NCBI RefSeq assembly: GCF_016741785.1
Contig: NZ_JAERRL010000001.1
Span: forward strand, 248,001-312,000
Origin: Streptomyces sp. 7-21
GTDB lineage: Bacteria; Actinomycetota; Actinomycetes; Streptomycetales; Streptomycetaceae
Reading direction: 5' to 3'
Length of the DNA stretch: 64,000 bases
Positions 44,838-53,829 of the stretch are shown piece by piece. A program made the translations under genes and the position numbers. A model generated the notes under the pieces. The model was not told the origin of the DNA. It searched no databases and saw only the letters and a list, made by a program, of their open reading frames with translations. The first letter of the stretch is position 1. Each line of letters begins with the position of its first letter.

Positions 44838-45458
44838 ATGATTCTGGCGCTGATCGCGGCCGCCGAGATCGGCTTCTGGGTGCTGCTGGCGGCTGGCCTG
44901 GCCGTGCGGTACCTGCTGCGCCGGCGGCGGGCCAGCACGGTGCTGCTGGCGTGCGTGCCGCTGGTCGACGTGCTGCTGCTGGCGGCGACCGCGCTGGACC
45001 TGCGGAACGGCGCCGAGCCGTCGTTCGGGCACGGCCTGGCGGCGCTGTACCTGGGGTTCACCGTGGCCTACGGGCACTACATGATCCGGTGGGCGGACGG
45101 GCACGCCGCGCACCGGCTGGACGGGGCGCCCCGGCCGCCGAAGCCGCCCCGGTACGGCAAGGCGCGGGCGCGGCACGAGTGGCGGCTGTGGCTGATGACG
45201 CTGGTGGCCGTGGCGCTGGCGCTGGCCGTGCTGGAGGCGATGGCCGCCATCGTCGGTGACGCGGACCAGGCGGCGCCGCTGCGCGGCTGGCAGGACACGG
45301 CGGTGAAGGCGCTGGTCATCCACGGCATCGTGGCGCTGACGTACACGATCTGGCCGAAGAAGCCACCGGCGCAGCCGGCACAGCCGGCGGAACCGGCGGT
45401 GCCGGAGGCGTCCCGGCCCGCCGCGGCGGCGGGCCGGGAGGATCCGCCCGCGGCCTGA
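44838..45458 (+). CDS. Membrane protein of unknown function
   Basis: A 206-residue integral membrane protein. Hydrophobic segments lie at about 3-24, 35-53, 67-85, 118-137 and 155-172, followed by a Pro/Ala-rich tail (PAQPAQPAEPAVPEA). GGAGGAGA lies directly before the ATG. It is divergent from the two-component system with a 182-base gap and ends 19 bases from the convergent adenosyltransferase gene. I recognise no function. Confidence 0.8.
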   Translation: MILALIAAAEIGFWVLLAAGLAVRYLLRRRRASTVLLACVPLVDVLLLAATALDLRNGAEPSFGHGLAALYLGFTVAYGHYMIRWADGHAAHRLDGAPRPPKPPRYGKARARHEWRLWLMTLVAVALALAVLEAMAAIVGDADQAAPLRGWQDTAVKALVIHGIVALTYTIWPKKPPAQPAQPAEPAVPEASRPAAAAGREDPPAA

Positions 45459-45477
45459 CGCGCGGGCGGTCAGGGGG

Positions 45478-46050
45478 TCAGCGGTTCTCGCCCGGGACCC
45501 ACAGCACGTCGCCGCGCTCGGCGTTGGCGGTCCTGGCGAGGATGAACAGCAGGTCGGACAGGCGGTTGAGGTACGTGGCCGTCAGGGCGTTCATGGTCTC
45601 GCCGTGTACCTCCAGCGCCGCCCACGTCGAGCGCTCCGCCCGCCGCACCACGGTGCACGCCTGGTGGAGCAGGGCGGCGCCGGGCGTGCCGCCGGGCAGG
45701 ATGAAGCTGCGCAGCTTCTCCAGGCCAGCGAGGAAGCGGTCACAGTCCGCTTCCAGCCGGTCGATGTAGCTCTGCTCGACGCGCAGCGGCGGCACCGCCG
45801 GGTTCTCGGTGACCGGGGTGCTCAGGTCGGCGCCGACGTCGAACAGGTCGTTCTGCACGCGGACGAGGACGGCGCTGACGTCCTCGGGCAGGTTGCCGAG
45901 GGCCAGCGCCGTCCCGATGACCGCGTTCGCCTCGTTGGTGTCGGCGTACGCGGCGATGCGCAGGTCGGTCTTGGCGGTGCGGCTGTTGTCGCCGAGCGCC
46001 GTCGTGCCGTCGTCTCCGGTCCGCGTGTAGATCCGCGTCAGGTTCACCAT
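45478..46050 (-). CDS. pduO: Cob(I)alamin adenosyltransferase (PduO type)
   Basis: A 190-residue enzyme that adenosylates cobalamin, giving coenzyme B12. The N-terminal ATP site reads RIYTRTGDDGTTALGDNSR; later FILPGGTPGAALLHQACTVVRRAER (in family order) and the C-terminal LFILARTAN with the essential Arg/Asn are present. In Streptomyces this gene is found near the atp region. It is separated from the ABC transporter genes by 54 bases and may be transcribed with them or alone. Confidence 0.93.
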   Translation of the reverse strand: MVNLTRIYTRTGDDGTTALGDNSRTAKTDLRIAAYADTNEANAVIGTALALGNLPEDVSAVLVRVQNDLFDVGADLSTPVTENPAVPPLRVEQSYIDRLEADCDRFLAGLEKLRSFILPGGTPGAALLHQACTVVRRAERSTWAALEVHGETMNALTATYLNRLSDLLFILARTANAERGDVLWVPGENR

Positions 46051-46104
46051 GGCAGCGAGGCTACTCCCGCGCCCGCCGCCCGCACCGCGGGTGAGGACCG
46101 GCCG

Positions 46105-46869
46105 TCAGGCGCCGGCCCTGCGGAACAGCCGGGTGCCGAGGAAGAGGGAGATCAGGGCGAACACGCCGGCCACGGCGGCGCCGACGGCGAGGTCGCCGTC
46201 ACCGTACTCGCCGACGAAGGCGGCGCGGACGGCGTCGACGATGTAGCGGAACGGCACGAAGTGGGAGATCGTGTCCAGCCAGGCCGGGGCCAGCGCCATG
46301 GGCAGCAGCACGCCGGAGAGCAGCATCGCCGGCAGGTTCAGGGAATTGATGACCGGCGCGAACTCCTGCATGGTCTCCACGCGCATCGCGAAGGCGTAGG
46401 ACAGGGAGGCCAGGGAGATGGCGAGCACGGCGACGAACAGGAAGCCGATCAGCACGCCCACCACCGGCGCGCGCAGGCCGAAGGCGTAGCCGAGCAGCAC
46501 CAGGATCGCCGACTGCACCACCAGCTGGACGACGTCCCGCAGCACCCTGCCGAGGAGGAGGGCGAGGCGGCTGACGGGCGTGACCCGCATCCGCTCGATG
46601 ACGCCCTGCTGCTTTTCCATGATGAGGCCGAAGCCCACGAACGCGGCGCTGAACAGCCCGAGCTGCACGAGCAGTCCGGGCACCAGGACCTGCCAGGAGT
46701 CGCCGGAGTCGCTCAGCCGGATGTCCTCCAGCAGCGGGCCGAAGAAGACCAGGAAGAGGGTGGGCTGGAGCAGCCCGAAGATGACGCCGACCTTGGACCG
46801 GAGCGTCTGCCGCATGTAGCGGCCGAAGATCAGCCCGGTGTCGGAGAGGGTGGTGGACAGGGAAGACAT
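46105..46869 (-). CDS. ABC-2 type exporter permease (DrrB-like)
   Basis: A 254-residue permease with six membrane segments and the ABC-2 family pattern (FGRYMRQTLRSKVGVIFGLLQPTLFLVFFGPLL, then MEKQQGVIERMRVTPVSRLALLLGR). It resembles DrrB-type drug-resistance permeases. It lies 54 bases downstream of the ATPase gene in the same direction; together they form a two-component exporter. The divergent TetR gene upstream probably controls both. Confidence 0.88.
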   Translation of the reverse strand: MSSLSTTLSDTGLIFGRYMRQTLRSKVGVIFGLLQPTLFLVFFGPLLEDIRLSDSGDSWQVLVPGLLVQLGLFSAAFVGFGLIMEKQQGVIERMRVTPVSRLALLLGRVLRDVVQLVVQSAILVLLGYAFGLRAPVVGVLIGFLFVAVLAISLASLSYAFAMRVETMQEFAPVINSLNLPAMLLSGVLLPMALAPAWLDTISHFVPFRYIVDAVRAAFVGEYGDGDLAVGAAVAGVFALISLFLGTRLFRRAGA

Positions 46870-46923
46870 GGTGTGCGGAGAGATCCGTTCCGTGGTGAGG
46901 GCCGTGGTGAGGGGGCCTGAAGG

Positions 46924-47709
46924 TCAGACGGCGACGGGCTCGGCCTCGTGCTGCTTGGGGCCGTGTCCGGTGATGGCGATGAACGTGTCCTGCAGCGAGG
47001 CGTGGGGGGAGCCGCAGTAGCGCATCTTCAGGTCCTGCGGTGTTCCCTCGGCGACGATCCGGCCGCCGTCGACGATGATCAGCCGGTCGGCGAGCGCGTC
47101 CGCCTCGTCGAGGTAGTGCGTCGTCAGGAACACGGTCGTGCCCTGCTCGGCGCGGACGCGGCGGACCAGGTCCCACACGTCGGCCCGGCTGCCCGGGTCG
47201 AGGCCGGTGGTGGGCTCGTCGAGGAAGAGGATCGACGGCCGGTGGGTGAGCGCCATGGCGATGTCCAGGCGCCGCCGCTGGCCGCCGGACAGCTCGGAGC
47301 ACTTGCGGTCGAGCAGCTCGACGAGGTCGAGGTCCCGCGCCAGCTGCTCGGTGCGGCGCCGGGCCTGGGACTTGGACAGCCGGTACAGGCGGCCCTGGAG
47401 GGTGAGTTCGTCGCGGACGGTCTCTTCCGGGGAGACGCCGCCGGACTGGGCGACGTAGCCGATGCGCTGGCGTACGGCCTCCGGCTCGCGGGCCAGGTCG
47501 TGGCCGGCGACCATCGCGGTGCCACGGGACGGGGGCAGCAGGGTGGTCAGCATGCGCAGGGTGGTGCTCTTGCCCGCGCCGTTGGGGCCGAGGAAGCCGA
47601 GCGTCTCCCCTTGCTCGACGGACATGGTGATGCCGCGTACCGCTTCGACGGTCCCGTGCTTGGTCTCGAAGGTGCGGGCGAGCCCGCTGGTGGACAGGAT
47701 CGGAGCCAT
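46924..47709 (-). CDS. ABC exporter ATPase (DrrA-like)
   Basis: A 261-residue ATPase. Walker A GPNGAGKST, signature LSGGQRRRLD, Walker B ILFLDEPTTGLD and switch His in TTHYLDEAD are intact. The DrrA-like C-terminal part follows. ATG 47709 gives the family N-terminus (MAPILSTSGLARTF); the frame is open 21 codons further but that part is Cys-rich and not conserved. First gene of the operon with the permease, 83 bases from the divergent TetR start. Confidence 0.9.
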   Translation of the reverse strand: MAPILSTSGLARTFETKHGTVEAVRGITMSVEQGETLGFLGPNGAGKSTTLRMLTTLLPPSRGTAMVAGHDLAREPEAVRQRIGYVAQSGGVSPEETVRDELTLQGRLYRLSKSQARRRTEQLARDLDLVELLDRKCSELSGGQRRRLDIAMALTHRPSILFLDEPTTGLDPGSRADVWDLVRRVRAEQGTTVFLTTHYLDEADALADRLIIVDGGRIVAEGTPQDLKMRYCGSPHASLQDTFIAITGHGPKQHEAEPVAV

Positions 47710-47761
47710 GCACCCTACACAACAAGAGCTGACCCCAAAAATGCAATGGGTCCAAGTTTTC

Positions 47762-47785
47762 AGTTTGATCAACTCTGGTTAGAGT
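47762..47785. promoter_or_regulatory. Candidate TetR operator/promoter in the ABC-TetR intergenic gap
   Basis: AGTT-TGATC-AACT (47762-47774) and ACTCT-GGTT-AGAGT (47772-47785) are overlapping inverted repeats in an unusually AT-rich 80-base gap between divergent starts. This is the usual place for a TetR site. Confidence 0.4.
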
Positions 47786-47792
47786 GAAGAGT

Positions 47793-48440
47793 ATGGCTGG
47801 TCTGAGAGAACGGAAGAAGCGTCGGACCAGGCAGTTCATCTCCGACGTCGCCACGGCCCTGTTCATGGAACGAGGCTTCGACGACGTCACCGTCGCCGAG
47901 ATCGCGGAGGCCGCCGACGTCTCCGTCAACACCGTCTACAACTACTTCGCCTCCAAGGAGGACCTCTTCTTCGACCGGGAAGAGGAGACGGTGGACTACC
48001 CCTCCCGCTGCGTGCGCGAGCGTGCCCCCGGGGTGTCCGCCGCCGAGGCGCTGTTCGCGGCGCTGCGACGGGACATCGAGGAACGCAACGCCCGCTCCGG
48101 GCTGGCCGAGGGCTTCGACCGCTTCGTGCACGTCGCGCAGTCCTCCCCGACGCTGCGGGACCGCCTGGTGCGCATGCAGTACGAGATCGGCAAGCGCCTG
48201 ACCGAGACGATGCGCGAGGTCTCCGGCGCCGCGCCGGGCGACCACGTGCCGGAGATGGTCGCCATGCAGCTCGTCGCCGTCAACAGCACGGTCTTCAGCA
48301 CCGTCGTGGAGGGGCTGCGCAGCGGCATGGCGGTTGACGACATCGCCGCCCTCGCGCTCGGGAAACTGGACGCCGCCGAGCAGCTGCTGAGCCCGCGGGT
48401 GCGCGACTACGCGCGCCGTCCGCTCGCCGCCTCGGCGTGA
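47793..48440 (+). CDS. TetR-family transcriptional regulator
   Basis: A 215-residue repressor. The helix-turn-helix is at about 10-55 (RRTRQFISDVATALFMERGFDDVTVAEIAEAADVSVNTVYNYFASKEDLFF in family order), followed by a helical ligand domain. It is divergent from the ABC exporter operon, so it most likely represses it until a toxic ligand binds. ATG 47793 is preferred over GTG 47784 three codons earlier; GAAGAG lies just before it. Confidence 0.9.
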   Translation: MAGLRERKKRRTRQFISDVATALFMERGFDDVTVAEIAEAADVSVNTVYNYFASKEDLFFDREEETVDYPSRCVRERAPGVSAAEALFAALRRDIEERNARSGLAEGFDRFVHVAQSSPTLRDRLVRMQYEIGKRLTETMREVSGAAPGDHVPEMVAMQLVAVNSTVFSTVVEGLRSGMAVDDIAALALGKLDAAEQLLSPRVRDYARRPLAASA

Positions 48441-48491
48441 CGCGTGTCTCTTTACCCGCGACCCGCCCACCGCGCCGGGCCGACGAGGACT

Positions 48492-48613
48492 AGGGTCCGT
48501 CCTCACAGGGAACACCGTTCACGGCGCGCCCGGCCCGGCGGGAAGCCGCGGGCGGGACGGTGCCCGCCTTCGCCGCCGCGGCGGCCGCGGTGCCCCCTGT
48601 GAGGACGGACCCT
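48492..48613. repeat. 122-bp MITE-like element with perfect 19-bp inverted ends
   Basis: AGGGTCCGTCCTCACAGGG (48492-48510) is the exact inverse of 48595-48613. The interior is non-coding and GC-rich. CTA stands at the left edge and TTA at the right edge, which would fit a TNA-type target of IS5-like elements if the outer base is not counted. It lies in the gap between tetR and the dehydrogenase gene. A large terminator is the alternative. Confidence 0.5.
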
Positions 48614-48679
48614 TAAAGTGTTCGCCCCGGGCGGGCCCGCCCGGAGCAGGACCCCGGCATGGATCAAGGGAGATCACAC

Positions 48680-49528
48680 GTGGCCAGGAAGCTTGCCGTC
48701 ATCGGGGCCGGACTGATGGGGTCCGGCATCGCGCAGGTCGCCGCCCAGGCGGGCTGGGAGGTCGTGCTGCGCGATCTGACGGACGAGGCGCTGGCGCGCG
48801 GCAGGGCCGCCATCGAGTCGTCCTGCTCCCGCTTCGTGGCGAAGGGCACCATGACCCAGGCCGACGCGGAGGCAACGTTGTCCCGCGTCACCACCACGAC
48901 CGACCTCGGCGCCGCGGCCGGGGCCGAGATCGTCGTGGAGGCCGTCTACGAGGACGCCGACGTCAAGCGCGACCTGTTCCGCGCGCTCGAGGACATCGTC
49001 AGCGACACCACCGTGCTGGCCTCCAACACCTCGGCCATCCCGCTGACCAAGCTGGCCGCGGCCACCCGCCGCCCCGAACGCGTCGTCGGCACGCACTTCT
49101 TCTCGCCGGTGCCGGTGATGCGGCTGTGCGAGCTGGTGCGGGGCCACAAGACCAGCGACGAAACGCTCGCCGCCGCCCGGGAGTTCGCCGAGTCCACCGG
49201 CAAGACCTGCGTGGTCGTCAACCGGGACGTCGCCGGTTTCGTCACCACCCGGCTCATCTCGGCGCTCGTGGTCGAGGCCGTGCGGCTGTACGAGTCGGGC
49301 GTCGCCAGCGCCGAGGACATCGATACGGCCTGCCGCCTCGGCTTCGGGCACGCCATGGGCCCGCTGGCCACGGCCGACCTCACCGGCATCGACGTGCTGC
49401 TGAAGGCCACGGAGAACATCTACGCCGAGTGCCGGGACGAGAAGTTCTCCCCGCCCGAACTCATGCGGCGCATGGTGGACGCCGGGGACATCGGCCGCAA
49501 GAGCGGCCAGGGCTTCTACCCCTACTGA
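48680..49528 (+). CDS. 3-hydroxyacyl-CoA (3-hydroxybutyryl-CoA) dehydrogenase
   Basis: A 282-residue NAD-dependent enzyme of fatty-acid or polyhydroxybutyrate metabolism. The NAD site is VIGAGLMGSGIAQVAAQAG; the catalytic His lies in GTHFFSPVPVMRLCELV and the following NRDVAGFVTTRL is the family signature; GPLATADLTGIDVL is in the C-terminal domain. GTG 48680 with GGGAG upstream gives the normal N-terminus; the in-frame ATG 48659 would add seven residues. Confidence 0.94.
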   Translation: MARKLAVIGAGLMGSGIAQVAAQAGWEVVLRDLTDEALARGRAAIESSCSRFVAKGTMTQADAEATLSRVTTTTDLGAAAGAEIVVEAVYEDADVKRDLFRALEDIVSDTTVLASNTSAIPLTKLAAATRRPERVVGTHFFSPVPVMRLCELVRGHKTSDETLAAAREFAESTGKTCVVVNRDVAGFVTTRLISALVVEAVRLYESGVASAEDIDTACRLGFGHAMGPLATADLTGIDVLLKATENIYAECRDEKFSPPELMRRMVDAGDIGRKSGQGFYPY

Positions 49529-49677
49529 AGGGCCGCGGCCCCGGCCCGGCGCCGGTCCGCCGCCGGGCCGGGGGCCCGTTGCCGCGCGCGTGCCCCGCGC
49601 GCACGGCGGCCACGCCCACCGCCGTCAGCCGTCACGGGCTGAGCCCAGCCATACGGACAACCAGGAGCGGAGCACCT

Positions 49678-49974
49678 ATGCACATCACGGGCGACCACGC
49701 CGAGCTGGTCGTCGTCGGCGGGTGCCTCGACGTCCGCAGCGCAGCGGACGTCCGGGCCGTCTTGCACGAGGCGGTGGACGCGGGGGAGGGGGACCTCGTG
49801 CTCGATCTGCGAGGGCTCGACTCGTGGGACGCCACCGGGCTCGGCGTCCTCATGGGCGCGCACCGCCGCGCGGGCCGCTGCGGCCGCAGACTCGTGCTGC
49901 GCGACGTTCCGCCGCGCATGCACCGGGTGCTCGTCGCCACCCGGCTTCACAGAATCCTCACGATCGCCCCGTAA
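49678..49974 (+). CDS. STAS-domain anti-sigma-factor antagonist-like protein
   Basis: A 98-residue single STAS domain. The central LVLDLRGLDSWDATGLGVLMGAHRRA motif matches SpoIIAA/RsbV-type antagonists, with Ser in DSWDATG near the usual phospho-Ser position, although the conserved DS-x-G order is shifted (WDATGLG), so phosphorylation may fall on Thr or not occur. No anti-sigma kinase is adjacent. AGGAG lies 11 bases before the ATG. Confidence 0.8.
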   Translation: MHITGDHAELVVVGGCLDVRSAADVRAVLHEAVDAGEGDLVLDLRGLDSWDATGLGVLMGAHRRAGRCGRRLVLRDVPPRMHRVLVATRLHRILTIAP

Positions 49975-50080
49975 CCGCCCGCCTCCCCCACGCACGCGGG
50001 CCGAGGGAGAGTACCGTTGCTCCGGCCAGGCGGTGCCGCGGCACCGAGCCGTTCACGTCTCGAGACAACGGACCGAGGAC

Positions 50081-52474
50081 ATGGATCCCAACTTCCCGGC
50101 GCCTCACGCCCAGGGCGATGACGGCCCCCGCCGGGCCGTCGAGCTGGTGGCGGGCGACTTCCTGCTCACCGTCAATCCCGTGGACGGCAGTGAGATCGAG
50201 CCCTGCCCTCCCGGCCGCCGTCCCGGCGTCACCCGCCGGCCGCCCGTCCGGCCCGGCCAGGACGAGCGGGCCGCCGACGAACCGCTGCTGCTGGAGCGCC
50301 AGGAGGTCATCCAGCGGCTCACCCGGCTCCTCGCACGCGGCCGTTCAGTACGGCTCGTCGCCGCGCCGAGCACCGGGCGCACGACCGTGCTGGACGAGGT
50401 CGCGCGCGCCACGGCCGACCTGGCCCCCGACGGCGTGGTGCGCCTGAGCGGGCGGCAGCGCACCGCCGACGACCTGCTCCACGCCCTGTACGCCGCCACC
50501 CACCACTCCCCGGGCTACCGTCCGGCCGGCCGGGAGCTGGCCGCCGCGCTGCGTGAGGTCGGCGCCGTCGTCGTGGTCGACGACCTGGAGACCGGCGGCG
50601 AGGCGCTCGACGGCCTGCTGGACGCCACCCCCGAGTGCGCCTTCCTCTTCGCCGTGTCCCCCGGGGTGCCCGCCCCCGCCACGGCCGGACGGGTCGAGGA
50701 GCTGACCCTCACCGGGCTCAGCCGCACCGCCTGCCTCGACCTGCTGGAGAGCGCGGCCGGGCGCCCGCTCACCACGGCCGAGACCGACTGGGCGGGCGAC
50801 CTGTGGCTCGCCAGCCAGGGCCTGCCGCCGCGGTTCCTCCAGGCCGCCGCCCTGCTGCGGCAGCGCGATGCCCAGGGAGTGTCCGGGGCCGAGGGACCGC
50901 CGCTGCCGGACGCCGCCTCGGTGGTGCCGCGCCTGGCGGCCGGGCTGCCGGGCCCGGCCCAGGAGATCCTGCGCTACGCCGTGGCCCTCGGCGGCGAGAT
51001 GCCGGGCCCCGACCACCTCGCCGCGCTCACCGGCAGCGCCGAGGCGGCCGCGCACCTGGCCGACCTGAGCGACGCCGGGCTGCTCGCGGGATCCGGCCCG
51101 GGCCAGCGGCTGGCGGACGGGGTCGCCGCCACCCTGGCGCGGGCGGGGTACGCCGAGGGCGCGGACGGCCGCATCCGCACCGCGTGCGCCTACTACGCGC
51201 GCTGGCTCTCCGAGCCGTCCGCCGCGCCGGCCGCCGCGTACGACGAGGCGCTCGCGCTGCTCGCCACCGCGCGCGCCGCCCAGCGCGACGGGCAGGCCGC
51301 CGACGCCGTCCGGCTCGCGCGTGCCGCCGCGCCGCTGCTGGCGGCCTCGCCGCTGTGGGGTGCCTGGGAGTGGATGCTGCGCTGCGGCTCCGAGTCCGCC
51401 CGGGCCGCGGGCGAGGTCTCGCAGCAGGCGTACTTCCACCACGAGCTGGGCGTGCTGGCGCTCTGCCGCGGCCAGCTCGACCGGGCCCGCACCGAACTGG
51501 AAGCGTCCACCGCGCTGCACGGCGTGCTCTCCGACACCGGCGGCACGGTCGTGGACCGCCGCGCGCTGGCGCTGGTCGCCGACCTGGAGCGCCAGGCCGC
51601 GCCGACCGGGCCCATGACCGCGCCGGTGCCGGTGCTGCCGGAGACGACGCCGCGGCTGGGCTCGCCCGCCGCCCCGCCGTCGCCCGTGCCGCCCCACGAG
51701 CCCGCGGCGCTGGCGGCGGAGGACGAGCCGACCCAGCTCATCGACCGCGGCGCCGGTCACGAGCCCGGCACCCGCGAGGCCGCCGGCCGCGGCCGCCGCA
51801 ACGCGCTCACCGCCGGGGCGGCGGCGCTGCTTGCCGTCGTCCTCGGCACGGTCGTCACCCTCGGCATGACCTCCGAGGAGGACGAACCGGAGGACGCCAA
51901 CGACACCGGTCCGGTCGTCACCGACACCCACACCCCCCGCGACGAGCACACGCCCGCCTCGCCCGAGGACACCCCCAGCGACCCGCCGGAGAACTCGCCG
52001 GAGGAGGAGTCTGAGGGCCCCGGCGACCCGTCGGCCAGCGAGAGCGACGGCACCGGAGCCGGCTCCAGCGAGCCGGCCGACGAGGAGACCGGCTCCGGCA
52101 CGCCCGGCACCACCGGACCCGGCTCGCCCAGCGAGACCGGGAGTGACGGCGGCGGTTCCCCGTCGGGGAGCCCGTCCGGCAGCCCGAGCGAGGGCAGCAG
52201 CGACGGGGACAGCGACGGCGGCGGTTCCCCGTCGGGGAGCCCGTCCGGCAGCCCGAGCGAGGGCAGCAGCGACGGGGACAGCGACGGCGCCGGTTCCCCG
52301 TCCGGGAGCCCGTCCGGCAGCCCGAGCGAGGGCAGCAGCGACGGGGGAAGCGGCGGGGACAGCGACGGCGGCGACCCCGCCGGCGGCACCTCGGAAGGGG
52401 CTACGGGGGGAGACCCAGGCGGCACGGTGGAGGGCGGCGAGACCGGCGACGCCACCGGTACCCCCACGCTCTGA
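50081..52474 (+). CDS. Large ATPase-like membrane protein with repetitive extracellular tail
   Basis: A 797-residue protein. Residues about 80-350 look like an AAA/STAND-type domain: RLVAAPSTGRTTVLDEVARA resembles a P-loop but has Ala for the first Gly and Arg for the Lys, so nucleotide binding is doubtful; VVVVDDLE fits Walker B. Helical TPR-like repeats follow (about 370-520). One membrane segment is at about 575-597, and the last 200 residues are disordered, rich in Glu, Asp, Ser, Gly and Pro, with a 23-residue tandem repeat. The tail is probably outside the membrane. ATG 50081 has GAGGAC upstream. Similar large proteins stand near nucS in Streptomyces; function unknown. Confidence 0.7.
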   Translation: MDPNFPAPHAQGDDGPRRAVELVAGDFLLTVNPVDGSEIEPCPPGRRPGVTRRPPVRPGQDERAADEPLLLERQEVIQRLTRLLARGRSVRLVAAPSTGRTTVLDEVARATADLAPDGVVRLSGRQRTADDLLHALYAATHHSPGYRPAGRELAAALREVGAVVVVDDLETGGEALDGLLDATPECAFLFAVSPGVPAPATAGRVEELTLTGLSRTACLDLLESAAGRPLTTAETDWAGDLWLASQGLPPRFLQAAALLRQRDAQGVSGAEGPPLPDAASVVPRLAAGLPGPAQEILRYAVALGGEMPGPDHLAALTGSAEAAAHLADLSDAGLLAGSGPGQRLADGVAATLARAGYAEGADGRIRTACAYYARWLSEPSAAPAAAYDEALALLATARAAQRDGQAADAVRLARAAAPLLAASPLWGAWEWMLRCGSESARAAGEVSQQAYFHHELGVLALCRGQLDRARTELEASTALHGVLSDTGGTVVDRRALALVADLERQAAPTGPMTAPVPVLPETTPRLGSPAAPPSPVPPHEPAALAAEDEPTQLIDRGAGHEPGTREAAGRGRRNALTAGAAALLAVVLGTVVTLGMTSEEDEPEDANDTGPVVTDTHTPRDEHTPASPEDTPSDPPENSPEEESEGPGDPSASESDGTGAGSSEPADEETGSGTPGTTGPGSPSETGSDGGGSPSGSPSGSPSEGSSDGDSDGGGSPSGSPSGSPSEGSSDGDSDGAGSPSGSPSGSPSEGSSDGGSGGDSDGGDPAGGTSEGATGGDPGGTVEGGETGDATGTPTL
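52145..52351 (+). repeat. Three tandem 69-bp repeats inside the 50081 gene
   Basis: Units begin GACGGCG at 52145, 52214 and 52283, each 69 bases, keeping the reading frame (23 codons, Gly/Ser/Pro/Asp). The DNA copies are nearly identical, which points to recent expansion and probable length variation between strains. Confidence 0.85.
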
Positions 52475-52503
52475 CCGGCGCCCGGGCAGCGGCTGACCGG
52501 CCG

Positions 52504-53196
52504 TCAGAACAGCCGCAGCTTGTCGTCGTCCGTGCCGCGCAGGGCGTCGTAGTCGAGCGTCACGCAGCGGATGCCCCGGTCCGTCGCCAGCGTCCGCGCC
52601 TGCGGCTTGATCTCCTGCGCGGCGAACACCCCCACCACGGGGGCGAGCCGGGGATCGCGGTTGAGCAGCTCCAGGTAGCGGGTGAGCTGCTCGACGCCGT
52701 CGATCTCGCCGCGCCGCTTGATCTCGATCGCGACGGTCGTGCCCTCCGCGTCCCTGCCGAGGATGTCGACGGGGCCGATCGCCGTGGGGTACTCGCGCCG
52801 GATCAGCGTCCAGCCCTCGCCCAGCGTCTCCATGCGGTCGGCCAGCAGCTCCTGGAGGTGGGCTTCCACACCGTCCTTGATCAGGCCGGGATCGACGCCC
52901 AGTTCGTGGCTGGAGTCGTGGAGCACCTCTTCCATGGTGATGATCAGGCGCTCACCCGCCTTGTTGGTCACGGTCCACACGGCGTGCCCCGTGCCGCCGT
53001 CCGCACCCTCCGTGGCCGGTTCCTCCTTGAGCGTGCACGGCGGCGACATCCAGTTGAGCGGCTTGTATGCCCGGTCATCGGCGTGGATGGACACGGAGCC
53101 GTCGGCCTTGACGAGGATCAGCCGGGGCGCCGAGGGCAGGTGGGCGGTGAGCCGTCCGACGTAGTCAACGGAGCAGCGGGCGATCACGAGACGCAT
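52504..53196 (-). CDS. nucS: Mismatch-specific endonuclease NucS (EndoMS)
   Basis: A 230-residue nuclease that carries out non-canonical mismatch repair in actinobacteria lacking MutS-MutL. The N-terminal dimerisation domain begins [16 protein letters not shown]. The C-terminal nuclease domain has the PVDILGRD Asp and the E-x-K pair in [23 protein letters not shown] (in parts). The C-terminal tail LRLF is a clamp-binding-type ending. ATG 53196 gives the conserved start. It is convergent with the large ATPase-like gene, 29 bases away. Confidence 0.95.
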   Translation of the reverse strand: MRLVIARCSVDYVGRLTAHLPSAPRLILVKADGSVSIHADDRAYKPLNWMSPPCTLKEEPATEGADGGTGHAVWTVTNKAGERLIITMEEVLHDSSHELGVDPGLIKDGVEAHLQELLADRMETLGEGWTLIRREYPTAIGPVDILGRDAEGTTVAIEIKRRGEIDGVEQLTRYLELLNRDPRLAPVVGVFAAQEIKPQARTLATDRGIRCVTLDYDALRGTDDDKLRLF

Positions 53197-53439
53197 GGTC
53201 CGCCACGCTACTGGACCGGCGGGCGCGGGCGCCAAGTGGACGGCGAGGAGGTCGAAATGGGCCGAATCGCCGGATTCGACAATGGCCAGTTATGTGCCCA
53301 TTCCGCTGACATGCACGCGCCCCGCACCCTACCGTTGGCCAACGAAGCCCGCCGCCTTAGCGGGGTGGCTATCGGCGGTGGCATCCCGAAGGCTCGTCCG
53401 CTTGATCCCCTGCGCAAGGGGGTCGTGAGAGGAGATCTC

Positions 53440-53829
53440 ATGTCGCTCGACGTCCCACCAGCGCTGCTCCAGCAGGCGGAGCGAGGCGAGGTCGATGAGG
53501 CGGAGTTCATCGACTGTGTCCGGACGTCCCTGCCTTACGCCTGGGACATGATCAGCAATCTCGTCGCCCAGCTCAAGGTGGACGGCGGACCCTTCGCCGA
53601 CAACACCACGCCCCCGCCGGACGAGCAGGCCCGCGGCCAGCTGCTGCGCGCGCTCGCCAGTGACGCCATCCGCGGCGCGCTCCAGCGTCACTTCGGCGTG
53701 CGGCTGGCCTTCCAGAACTGCCACCGGGTGGCCGTCTTCCCGTTCGACGGCCCCCAGGAGACTCTGGAGCAATTCACCTCCGTCCGCAGCCAGATCCTCA
53801 ACCAGTCGCCGGAGCTGCGCGACTGCTGA
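53440..53829 (+). CDS. Conserved Streptomyces protein (SCO5389 family)
   Basis: A 129-residue soluble protein. MSLDVPPALLQQAERGEVDEAEFIDCVRTSLPYAW is typical of a small family always found next to nucS in Streptomyces, named after S. coelicolor SCO5389. No catalytic motif is visible. It has GAGAGGAG before the ATG. Its last 32 bases overlap the convergent oxidoreductase gene. Function unknown. Confidence 0.8.
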   Translation: MSLDVPPALLQQAERGEVDEAEFIDCVRTSLPYAWDMISNLVAQLKVDGGPFADNTTPPPDEQARGQLLRALASDAIRGALQRHFGVRLAFQNCHRVAVFPFDGPQETLEQFTSVRSQILNQSPELRDC

